A DNA stretch of 64,000 nucleotides from an uncultured Eubacteriales bacterium (lineage in GTDB: Bacteria; Bacillota; Clostridia; Lachnospirales; Lachnospiraceae), in the NCBI GenBank assembly GCA_900539455.1, contig UQCD01000004.1, forward strand, positions 1 through 64,000. The letters run 5' to 3'. The notes beneath the pieces were generated by a model. It was not told where the DNA came from. It searched no databases and worked only from the letters and a program-made list of their open reading frames with translations. The translations under genes and the position numbers were made by a program. Shown here piece by piece: positions 27,113-34,114 of the stretch (positions are counted from its first letter, which is position 1; each line of letters starts with the position of its first letter).

Positions 27113-27895
27113 CTATAAATCTTTTGATTTTTCATATCTAATCATACACACATTGCTATTTTTAGCTCTGTTTTTCATTGTATTATAGACATCATCTCTC
27201 AGTTTTTGCTTTTTTTCTTTTGTATTTAATGTTTCATCCGGATAAAATGGTCCATCAATATAAGTAACCATTTTAGGCTTTTTTGAATACTTTCTCTTTT
27301 GATATGTATTTGTAAGACAAAATGTAGGAACACCTTGCTTTACAGGATACCTAAAGGACAAATCCTTAAATGGTCTAATATCCGTATAAAAAGGCCAGAT
27401 ATGTGCCTCTGGATATATCATAACACAATATTTATTTTCTATTCTTTCCTCCACTGCCTTTACAAAATTTTTGCCAGCCTCAATGTCATCTGGCAATGGC
27501 AAAGCCCCAAGATATGGAGTAATCCTTCCTAAAAATGGCATTGATATATTATTTGGATGTACTATTACTGCTACTGTTTTTGGCATATTAACCATAGTTG
27601 GCACTAAGGCATCTGCTAAGAAATGTGTATGATTTCCATACATAAAATATCCGGTAGCTTTAGCTTTTTTTAGCAGCTTTTTATTTACTATTTTGTGATG
27701 AAAGTGTATTTTCATGTACACCTTTGCCATTGGAATAGCCACTATACGATACCAGAATATATGAGCTGCCTTTCCAAAAAAGCTATCTCTTAAATATACA
27801 TAACTGGCATCGATTTTTTTTGCAACTATATTATCCCCTGCAAATTCATCATTAAGTTCATCCTTATAATATATGACCTTTTCTTTCTTTTTCAT
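27113..27895 (-). CDS. Lysophospholipid acyltransferase-family protein
   Basis: PlsC-like acyltransferase of about 261 aa. The motif-I region reads YFMYGNHTHFLADAL, where the usual HX4D spacing is changed to HX5D (or HX3D from the second His). FLGRITPYLGALPLPDD and CVMIYPEAHIWPF represent motifs II and III. The chosen ATG has AGAGG upstream; an earlier in-frame ATG nine codons up lacks a site. A consensus promoter lies just upstream, so this heads the three-gene cluster. The substrate cannot be told from sequence. Confidence 0.8.
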   Translation of the reverse strand: MKKKEKVIYYKDELNDEFAGDNIVAKKIDASYVYLRDSFFGKAAHIFWYRIVAIPMAKVYMKIHFHHKIVNKKLLKKAKATGYFMYGNHTHFLADALVPTMVNMPKTVAVIVHPNNISMPFLGRITPYLGALPLPDDIEAGKNFVKAVEERIENKYCVMIYPEAHIWPFYTDIRPFKDLSFRYPVKQGVPTFCLTNTYQKRKYSKKPKMVTYIDGPFYPDETLNTKEKKQKLRDDVYNTMKNRAKNSNVCMIRYEKSKDL

Positions 27896-27928
27896 ATATA
27901 CCTCTAATGTGCCTGTTTGCACTTAAAT

Positions 27929-27957
27929 ATAGTAATATATTTATGTAGATTTGTCAA
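27929..27957 (-). promoter_or_regulatory. Sigma-A promoter of the acyltransferase/GT8 cluster
   Basis: The minus strand reads TTGACA (27957-27952), a 17-nt spacer, then TACTAT (27934-27929). The -35 is perfect and the -10 has two mismatches. The leader to the first ATG is about 25 nt. Confidence 0.72.
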
Positions 27958-27964
27958 ATGCTTT

Positions 27965-27985
27965 ATGTAGTATTTAAAACTACAT
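27965..27985. promoter_or_regulatory. 21-bp palindrome next to the promoter, candidate operator
   Basis: ATGTAGT, ATTTAAA, ACTACAT: perfect 7-bp arms around a 7-bp AT-rich centre, 7 bp upstream of the -35 box of the acyltransferase/GT8 cluster. No T run follows on either strand, so it is not a typical terminator. Its size and symmetry suit a dimeric repressor or activator site (inference). Confidence 0.5.
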
Positions 27986-28001
27986 CATACGTAATTACTA
28001 T

Positions 28002-28333
28002 TTAATCTCTTGAACATTTCTCTGCATCAATAGCCAGCACAAACATAAGTGCAGCAAGGGAATCTTGTGAATTTGCCACATCAATTACATATTGGTCTGT
28101 CATACAAAATATTTCCTTTGATATTGACTATGCAAATACACTTCAAATTTCGGAAGAAATGTAAGAATCGCTTCCTTAACTGTGCCTACTTCATTTCCAT
28201 AGCTGTCAAATATCTTTAAGCAATGTCCCCAAGATAATTGTCCCTTAACGACATAGATTACATTTCCCTGTTCGTTATAAATATCATAGCTGTCAAACCA
28301 CGAAAACATTCTCTGTTTAAAATACATTCTCAT
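28002..28333 (-). pseudogene. Decayed LURP-one-related (YxjI-like) gene
   Basis: The first open segment (28333 to 28100) encodes a 77-residue N-terminal part of a LURP-one-related protein: MRMYFKQRMFSWFDSYDIYN, then a TFLPKFEVYL beta-strand block. It then hits a stop. In another frame, beginning just before that stop, the sequence reads SISKEIFCMTDQYVIDVANS followed by QDSLAALMFVLAIDAEKC and a stop at 28002. This matches the family's C-terminal strand and helix. Intact members are about 160 aa. The central 40-50 residues are missing and the frame is shifted at the junction, near 28121-28128. I read it as one internal deletion plus loss of frame; its function is presumably lost. Confidence 0.75.
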
Positions 28334-28542
28334 TTTTATTTCTCCTCAGTGCTGTTGGCAATTTACAATTTCATATTATCATATGTTCTTAGCTATGTCG
28401 ATAAAATTAGCCTTTTACTTGCTTTTCAAATATGAATTACATATTTCATAATAATCACCTCTGCTCATTAACTTTAAATTTGATTATTTTATAATCTTTA
28501 TTCTTCAACCTATTAATGCTTTCTAATACTCTAATCACTAAA
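28334..28542. other. Intergenic region between tsf terminator and the decayed gene
   Basis: About 210 bp of AT-rich DNA with no ORF of note and no clear hairpin. I could not identify a consensus promoter for the decayed gene. Confidence 0.35.
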
Positions 28543-28584
28543 AAAGCCAGTAAATACACGACATACCGAATATTTACTGGCTTT
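28543..28584 (-). terminator. Intrinsic terminator of rpsB-tsf
   Basis: AAAGCCAGTAAATA and TATTTACTGGCTTT form a perfect 14-bp stem with a 14-nt loop just after the tsf stop. On the minus strand it is followed by a T run. Confidence 0.88.
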
Positions 28585-28607
28585 AAATTCAAAGGTTTCT
28601 TTTCTAA

Positions 28608-29711
28608 TTAGTTACCCATCTGTTTTGCAACTTCTTCTGCAAAGTTTTCGCTCTTCTTTTCAAGACCTTCACCTGTTTCAAAACGAACAAACTGCTTAAT
28701 AGCAAGGTCTGCACCTGTTTTCTTTGAAACATCAGCAAGGTATGCAGCTACTGACTGCTTACCGTCTTCAGCCTTAACATAAACCTGATCTAAAAGACAG
28801 ATTTCTTTAAGCTGTTTAGATACACGACCTTCAACAAGACCTGTAAAGATTTTGTTTTCAGCGATTTCAGCCTTATCATCAAGAGCTAACTGAGCTAACT
28901 GGCTCTTTGCTTCTTTTGAAAGGAAGTTTGGTAAGTAGTTCATATTGCTCTTCTTTTCTTCGTAGATAGCAATGTCTTCATCACTCCATACCTTATCATT
29001 AACTGCTTTGTCAATTAACTTCTGAAGGATTGGCTTTGGAAGTGTAAATGGATCATTTAAAGCACTTTCAACTGTGATTTCTCTTAACTTAGCAAGCTCT
29101 TCTGCTGAAATATCATTTCTGCTTGTGTACTTAGGGTTAAGAGCTGCAATCTGCATAGCAAGATTTTTAAGAGCTTCCTTAACTTCATCATTAGCATTTG
29201 ATGTTGTAGCTTCTACTAAAACACCAATTCTTCCGCCAGCGTGAATATATGGAACAACTGCTCCGTCTGTAACGATTTTCTTAAATCTTCTAATTGTCAT
29301 ATTTTCACCGATAACGGCAATCTTACTAACTAATTCTTCTTTAACTGTCTTAGCTTCATCCTTGATGAACTTTTCATCTAATAAAGCTTCAACTGTTGTA
29401 GCATCTGTTGCAAGAATCTGGTCTGCAACATTAGCAACGAATGTCTTAAACTTGTCGTTTTTAGCAACAAAGTCTGTTTCTGAGTTTACTTCTACAATAG
29501 CTGCCTTATTTCCTTCAACAACTGCAAGTACAGTACCTTCTGCTGCAATTCTTGAAGCCTTCTTTACTGCTGTAGCTTCACCCTTTTTTCTTAATAATTC
29601 AATCGCTGCATCGAAATTACCATCAGTTTCAACTAATGCTTTCTTACAAGCCATAACGCCTGCGCCTGTCATTTCTCTGAGCTCTTTAACCATAGATGCT
29701 GTAATTTCCAT
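28608..29711 (-). CDS. tsf: Elongation factor Ts
   Basis: Nucleotide exchange factor for EF-Tu. The N-terminal UBA-like domain starts EITASMVKELREMTGAGVMACKKAL, and the TDFVAKND signature follows near residue 80. At 367 aa it is 50-70 residues longer than typical Bacillus or clostridial EF-Ts. The extra material lies at about 220-285 (between VESALNDPF and LVEGRVSKQLKEICLLDQ) and looks helical and charged. The reading frame is continuous, so I see an insertion rather than an error. It lies 32 bp downstream of rpsB and is followed by a strong terminator. Confidence 0.96.
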   Translation of the reverse strand: MEITASMVKELREMTGAGVMACKKALVETDGNFDAAIELLRKKGEATAVKKASRIAAEGTVLAVVEGNKAAIVEVNSETDFVAKNDKFKTFVANVADQILATDATTVEALLDEKFIKDEAKTVKEELVSKIAVIGENMTIRRFKKIVTDGAVVPYIHAGGRIGVLVEATTSNANDEVKEALKNLAMQIAALNPKYTSRNDISAEELAKLREITVESALNDPFTLPKPILQKLIDKAVNDKVWSDEDIAIYEEKKSNMNYLPNFLSKEAKSQLAQLALDDKAEIAENKIFTGLVEGRVSKQLKEICLLDQVYVKAEDGKQSVAAYLADVSKKTGADLAIKQFVRFETGEGLEKKSENFAEEVAKQMGN

Positions 29712-29743
29712 CTTTCAATCCTCCAACGATATAATGTCTATAT

Positions 29744-30472
29744 TTATGCTTCTTCTGTTTCAGCAACTTCTTCTGCTGTTTCAGCTGTTTCGCCCTGGTT
29801 AGCTTCAATAACAGCATCTGCCATCTTAGCAACAATAAGCTTTACAGCTCTGATTGCATCATCATTACCTGGAATAACATAATCTAATTCTTCTGGATCA
29901 CAGTTTGTATCAGCAATACCGATAAGTGGAATACCTAAAGCATGAGCTTCCTGTACACAAATCTTTTCCTTCTTTGGATCTACTACGAAGATAGCATCTG
30001 GAAGCTTCTTCATTTCCTTGATACCACCAAGGTTCTTTTCAAGCTTATCCCATTCCTTCTTTAATTCGATAACTTCCTTCTTTGGAAGAACATCAAATGT
30101 ACCATCTTCTGACATTGTTTCGATTTCTTTTAACTTAGCAATTCTGCTCTGGATTGTCTTGAAGTTTGTAAGCATACCACCTAACCATCTTTCGTTAACA
30201 TAGTACATACCACATCTTTCAGCTTCAGACTTGATAGCATCCTGAGCCTGCTTCTTTGTACCAACAAAAAGAATTGTACCACCTTCAGCAGCAATATCAG
30301 AGATTGCCTTGTAAGCTTCATCAACCTTACCTACAGACTTCTGTAAGTCGATGATGTAGATACCATTTCTCTCTGTGTAGATGTACTCTGCCATCTTAGG
30401 GTTCCATCTTCTTGTCTGATGTCCAAAGTGAACACCTGCTTCTAATAACTGTTTCATTGAAATAACGCTCAT
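29744..30472 (-). CDS. rpsB: 30S ribosomal protein S2
   Basis: Small-subunit protein. The chosen start gives 243 aa, beginning MSVISMKQLLEAGVHFGHQTRRWNPKM, with GGAGG 7 nt upstream. An apparent N-terminal extension up to 30553 is leader sequence. Conserved blocks are YIIDLQKSV, FVGTKKQAQ, ERWLGGMLTNF, PDAIFVVDPKKE and IPLIGIADTNCDP. A Glu-rich tail ends the protein. It is co-transcribed with tsf. In Bacillus subtilis the same pair directly follows the fla/che operon, as here. Confidence 0.97.
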   Translation of the reverse strand: MSVISMKQLLEAGVHFGHQTRRWNPKMAEYIYTERNGIYIIDLQKSVGKVDEAYKAISDIAAEGGTILFVGTKKQAQDAIKSEAERCGMYYVNERWLGGMLTNFKTIQSRIAKLKEIETMSEDGTFDVLPKKEVIELKKEWDKLEKNLGGIKEMKKLPDAIFVVDPKKEKICVQEAHALGIPLIGIADTNCDPEELDYVIPGNDDAIRAVKLIVAKMADAVIEANQGETAETAEEVAETEEA

Positions 30473-30588
30473 TTTCGTACCTCCGAGTTTAAATTTTCTT
30501 TCACATACTTCTACTGCCCAGACAACTTCGAGCAAAAGCACCCATCTAAGCATCCATATGTGTGTTTTCTTGGCTAAAAATAGCCGAC
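30473..30588 (-). promoter_or_regulatory. Structured 5' leader of rpsB, candidate autoregulatory RNA
   Basis: About 115 nt lie between the predicted transcription start and the rpsB ATG. The 5' part forms a small hairpin, GGCTA/TAGCC around a TTTT loop (30586-30573), followed by a segment with several short self-complementary stretches. Long leaders before rpsB often bind S2 in other bacteria; I do not recognise the specific family here. Confidence 0.4.
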
Positions 30589-30594
30589 CTTAAG

Positions 30595-30623
30595 ACTATA
30601 ACATAAAAAAAGCCCTACTGCAA
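30595..30623 (-). promoter_or_regulatory. Probable sigma-A promoter of rpsB-tsf
   Basis: The minus strand reads TTGCAG (30623-30618), a 17-nt spacer, then TATAGT (30600-30595). The -35 box lies inside the loop of the hairpin that terminates the gene upstream, so terminator and promoter overlap. Confidence 0.65.
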
Positions 30624-30628
30624 GGACT
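30605..30628 (-). terminator. Terminator at the 3' end of the flagellar locus
   Basis: On the minus strand, AGTCC and GGGCT pair (one G-U) around an 8-nt loop and are followed by seven T residues. It lies about 145 nt past the stop of the MltG-like gene and marks the boundary between the fla/che locus and rpsB. Confidence 0.65.
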
Positions 30629-30771
30629 TTTTATTACATTTATAAAATAATAATATACAACAGCTTCAAATAATTAATTGCTTCATCATAAAATCATTAT
30701 CAAATTATTTCTGTAGCATTTACACCATAAATTCTAACAGAAAATATCGTTTACAACTATAGATAAAAAAT

Positions 30772-31347
30772 TTAATTTGTAATTAAAATAGCAATATCTT
30801 CATAGGATGCACCTGCCTGAATTTTAAAATTTCCTACCTTTATTCTGTCTGCATATCCATTCTGTACCAGATATTGGTCAAAGCCTGTAGCACTATCAAT
30901 AGCACCAATGCTTTGCAATATACCTGCCACCTGCTGGGAATTCATACCACTTACAATGCTAAATTCAAACTGTGTCTGTATATTATCTATTGTGCTGGTA
31001 GTTTCTGTAACAGTTGCAGCTTGTGGTGTTGTTGTATTTTGCTCTGATTTTGTAGTTTCACTAGCTGTAGTGCTTTTTGTTTCATCATCAGCAGTTTTAG
31101 TGGTTGTATCTCCTTCTGATTTTGTATTATCTTCTGGTTTTGTATCACCACTTGAAGTGTCATTTTCTGCCTTTGTAGTTATAGTTTCCAAATTGGATGC
31201 ACTTTCTGTTGTTTCAATCATACCCAGCTCTTTAGCTCTCTTTTTTACCTGCGCGTCAGTATTATGATATGTATACGATATAAATAAAACAAGGGTTGCA
31301 AACAATATACCTGTTCCCAACCCTCTTAAATAATATTTTAACTTCAT
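30772..31347 (-). CDS. MltG/YceG-like membrane protein without catalytic domain
   Basis: 191-aa protein with an N-terminal membrane segment at about 7-27, then a Thr/Ser/Glu-rich linker to about 125. The C-terminal module of about 65 residues is IVSGMNSQQVAGILQSIGAI through NGYADRIKVGNFKIQAGAS. This resembles the LysM-like N-terminal part of the endolytic transglycosylase MltG, but the catalytic domain is absent. It may bind glycan outside the membrane. It is the last gene before the end of the flagellar locus and has an AAGGAG ribosome site, so I think it is real. Its role, flagellar or otherwise, is unknown. Confidence 0.6.
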   Translation of the reverse strand: MKLKYYLRGLGTGILFATLVLFISYTYHNTDAQVKKRAKELGMIETTESASNLETITTKAENDTSSGDTKPEDNTKSEGDTTTKTADDETKSTTASETTKSEQNTTTPQAATVTETTSTIDNIQTQFEFSIVSGMNSQQVAGILQSIGAIDSATGFDQYLVQNGYADRIKVGNFKIQAGASYEDIAILITN

Positions 31348-31389
31348 TAGTTAATCTCCTTTTTAACCTCCATTACATATTATATATTT

Positions 31390-32160
31390 CTATTGCTTAT
31401 TGTTGTATAGTCCAATAATAAGCTGAACCTCGCCCACTCCTCTGCCTAACCTTTGCGCTATCTCTACTGCACTTTTACCTTCCCTATATAACTCTAAAAT
31501 TTCTTTGTTTTCATTTGAAGCTTCTGTTTTTGAAGTATTTGTTGTATCTGATAAAGCCTTGTCCCCTATTGTCTGTTTACTCTTAGCCTTTACGCTGCCA
31601 AGAGTTTGTGCCTGACTATTTTTCAGGGACTTTTCTGTCATATTAGCCTTTGAGCCTGTTTCCTCTGTGAGCACAGCCTCTTTATTTATTTTATCTGACT
31701 TAGCTTTATCTGAAGCACCAGATTTTGAAACACTGTGACTATTCTCGTCTATACCTGTACTGTTAGGAAGATTTTTAATACTTGCTTTTAAGGCTTCAAC
31801 ATCCTTAACAGTATTTTTAATAGTCTTTTCCTTATCACTTAGCATATCATACAAAAACATTACTTCATCATGATTTTTTGTGATTTTAAAATTAACATCA
31901 TCAGAGTAATCACCTAATGCCATTATTTTTTCATTTGTCAGCTTGTCAAGTTTTACCTCTGCCTGCTCCAGTTTTTCATCTATAACATTAGCAACCTCTG
32001 CTTCTACTTCTTTTTTTACTATTTCTTTTGTAACTTTGGCTACATTTCCATCATACTCTGAATTTTTGTTGTCCATAGAAGATAAATGTTCTCCAAACAC
32101 AAAACTAACAACAACAAGTATTATCCCGAAAATGATTAAGAAAATTTCTAAGGCTCCCAT
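31390..32160 (-). CDS. Single-pass membrane coiled-coil protein, DUF6115-like, SwrB position
   Basis: About 257 aa. A membrane segment at about 4-24 (LEIFLIIFGIILVVVSFVFG) is followed by a long helical, probably coiled-coil region to about 130 and a Lys/Ser/Thr-rich linker. The C-terminal helix-turn-helix-like motif reads ILELYREGKSAVEIAQRLGR then GVGEVQLIIGLYN. In Bacillus subtilis the gene between sigD and rpsB is swrB, a membrane protein promoting flagellar export assembly; this gene has the same layout and a comparable place. I infer a functional counterpart, not proven orthology. The ATG at 32160 has GAGGAA just upstream; earlier in-frame starts overlap the preceding gene and lack sites. 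Confidence 0.6.
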   Translation of the reverse strand: MGALEIFLIIFGIILVVVSFVFGEHLSSMDNKNSEYDGNVAKVTKEIVKKEVEAEVANVIDEKLEQAEVKLDKLTNEKIMALGDYSDDVNFKITKNHDEVMFLYDMLSDKEKTIKNTVKDVEALKASIKNLPNSTGIDENSHSVSKSGASDKAKSDKINKEAVLTEETGSKANMTEKSLKNSQAQTLGSVKAKSKQTIGDKALSDTTNTSKTEASNENKEILELYREGKSAVEIAQRLGRGVGEVQLIIGLYNNKQ

Positions 32161-32173
32161 AGCTTTCCTCGCT

Positions 32174-32488
32174 TTATATTTTAACATCAAAACCACCACT
32201 ATGTTTTATTCTGACTACTCCGTCCTCCTCATCTTTTTTTTGCTTTTTCTTCTTTTTTAAAAGAAGATATTCTCCCTTTCCCTTTTCTTTTGCATCATAT
32301 TTTTCATTATTATAGTCTGCATTATCCTTTTTTACAACATTTTCATATTTCTCCTGCACTTCTTTTTCATTAAGCTTTTGTGCATTTGACTGATCGACCA
32401 GTGGTCTGTTTTCTTCATTTTTTCTAATCAGTGCACTTTCATCACTTCTCTGCATCGTTCCCTGAATAGCTGTTGTTCTTCCAATCAT
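32174..32488 (-). CDS. Small charged protein of unknown function in the flagellar locus
   Basis: 104 aa, very rich in Lys, Glu and Asn, with no membrane segment. The N-terminus (IGRTTAIQGTMQRSDESALI) is followed by a helix-prone acidic/basic region, then a poly-Lys stretch (KKKKKQKK) near residue 80. I do not recognise a family. A GGAGG ribosome site 8 nt before the ATG and tight spacing (21 bp after fapA, 13 bp before the next gene) support it as a real, co-transcribed gene. Confidence 0.6.
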   Translation of the reverse strand: MIGRTTAIQGTMQRSDESALIRKNEENRPLVDQSNAQKLNEKEVQEKYENVVKKDNADYNNEKYDAKEKGKGEYLLLKKKKKQKKDEEDGVVRIKHSGGFDVKI

Positions 32489-32509
32489 ATAAATGCCTCC
32501 AATGGAATT

Positions 32510-34105
32510 TTATAAAGGAAATGCCTTAATTTCTGAATTTTCTTTTCTGTAAGAGCATCTTGCCAACGACTCATGGATAAGTATATAATCTCCTGAAATA
32601 GTCACCTTACAGCCTTGATAAATTGTCTTAATAATATTAATCCTTGCATTTTTATCTTCAGAAAGCAACGCACAATTTTTTTCGTACTCTTCTGTTAATT
32701 TTGTTATTTCTCCTTCTAATGCAAGTGCCTTTGTGGCATTAATTTTTAACAAAGGTATTTTTTCCTTTTCTAATCTGCCTCTCTCTAGTTTATTTTTAAG
32801 AAGCATAATATTCTGGGTAATCTCTGTTTTTTCTTTATTTTTTTCTGCTATATCCTTTTTCAGATTATTAACCTTGTCTAAAATTTCAGGGTCACTACCT
32901 ACCTCTACGCAGGTAGTTGTACCCATTGGCGAACCTATACAGGTAGCCTCTATTAATGAGGTTGAGCGAACATTTCCTCCAATAATATTTCCATTTTTTC
33001 CTCTGACAAAAATATCGCCCTTTGCAGCAATTTTACTATGTAGAATTGTATCTGTTTCGATGTAGCCATTTACAGCTACTACTGCACTTTCAATAAATCT
33101 GGACACCAGATTGCCATTGGCAATAATCTGACATCTGCCCATACCCTGTATTCCTCTGTGTAGAATTACATCTCCGTCGGCAATAATAAGTGCTCCTTCA
33201 ACAACACCTGAAATTTCCACATCGCCTTTGGCCCTGATTTTAAAGCCTGTTCTGACATTTCCCTTAATATTTACACTTCCATTATATTCAATATCACCTG
33301 TAGAGGTATCTACATCTGCTTGTACCTCATATACATTCGATACAGAAACTCTATCTCCATCAAGAGTAACATGACCATCTACCATTGAGGTTAGTGTATT
33401 TCCGTCCTCACTTATTTTTATATTATTTCCATAGCGAAGATTTATTCTATTAACCTTTGCTGGCTTAACTTCATTTCCGTGTACATCTTTTCCAGACTTG
33501 CCGTTGTCCTCTGGATACCTTACAGCTAAAACATCGCCTACTGAAATATGATTTATATTATTCAGCTTATGAAAATCAACTGTTCCGTCATCATTAAGCT
33601 GTGGTTTTGCCTTTTTATCTGTATTAAATTTATATTCAATCCTTGCATCATGTCCCTGTATAGGTTTTATACCCTTTGCAATAATTATTTTAGTCATATA
33701 TAAAGGATTTTTAACATACTCCTCAATAATCTTTTCATCAATACCGAACTTAATGTTCTTATGTCCTAAATCTCTGATTATTTCCTCACTGGACATTCTG
33801 CTGCCTTTATCAGATGGTGGGTAAAATCTGGCAACTGCAAGCATTTTGTCAGGAGAAACCAGAATATCCATATATTCATCGATAAAATATGCTCTTTCAG
33901 TGCTGATTGTAACTGTTATTTCTTTATTCTGCTTAATAGTGTCATTAATTCGCACTAAATCATAAGCTTTAATATTATTCCTTTGCAAATAACCGGTAAC
34001 ATCCTCAATGCTTAATGGGCTTCCACCGTCAACTGGTGGAAAATACTGCATACTTATACCCATTTCATCTATGTTTAATCTGAAATAACTATTTTTTTGT
34101 GCCAT
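32510..34105 (-). CDS. FapA/DUF342 family protein
   Basis: 531 aa. The N-terminal half includes the FapA-type motif DVLAVRYPEDNGKSGKDVHG near residue 200. The middle has a right-handed beta-helix (GSVNIKGNVRTGFKIRAKGD; EVSGVVEGALIIADGDVIL-like rungs), and a coiled coil follows at about 405-480. This is the Firmicutes DUF342 architecture, often found beside fliA and named flagellar assembly protein A. The beta-helix is distantly related to bactofilin and MinC-C folds. Its exact role in flagellation is not settled. It lies 9 bp after the sigma factor gene. Confidence 0.87.
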   Translation of the reverse strand: MAQKNSYFRLNIDEMGISMQYFPPVDGGSPLSIEDVTGYLQRNNIKAYDLVRINDTIKQNKEITVTISTERAYFIDEYMDILVSPDKMLAVARFYPPSDKGSRMSSEEIIRDLGHKNIKFGIDEKIIEEYVKNPLYMTKIIIAKGIKPIQGHDARIEYKFNTDKKAKPQLNDDGTVDFHKLNNINHISVGDVLAVRYPEDNGKSGKDVHGNEVKPAKVNRINLRYGNNIKISEDGNTLTSMVDGHVTLDGDRVSVSNVYEVQADVDTSTGDIEYNGSVNIKGNVRTGFKIRAKGDVEISGVVEGALIIADGDVILHRGIQGMGRCQIIANGNLVSRFIESAVVAVNGYIETDTILHSKIAAKGDIFVRGKNGNIIGGNVRSTSLIEATCIGSPMGTTTCVEVGSDPEILDKVNNLKKDIAEKNKEKTEITQNIMLLKNKLERGRLEKEKIPLLKINATKALALEGEITKLTEEYEKNCALLSEDKNARINIIKTIYQGCKVTISGDYILIHESLARCSYRKENSEIKAFPL

Positions 34106-34114
34106 ATTTTTCTC

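Noticed and set aside
28100..28333. Intact small 77-aa gene
   Set aside because: The family is about 160 aa and the missing C-terminus is readable in another frame just downstream, so this is a broken gene.
30473..30553. 27-residue N-terminal extension of ribosomal protein S2
   Set aside because: GGAGG directly precedes the ATG at 30472, which gives the standard S2 start. The extension overlaps the leader and has no ribosome site.
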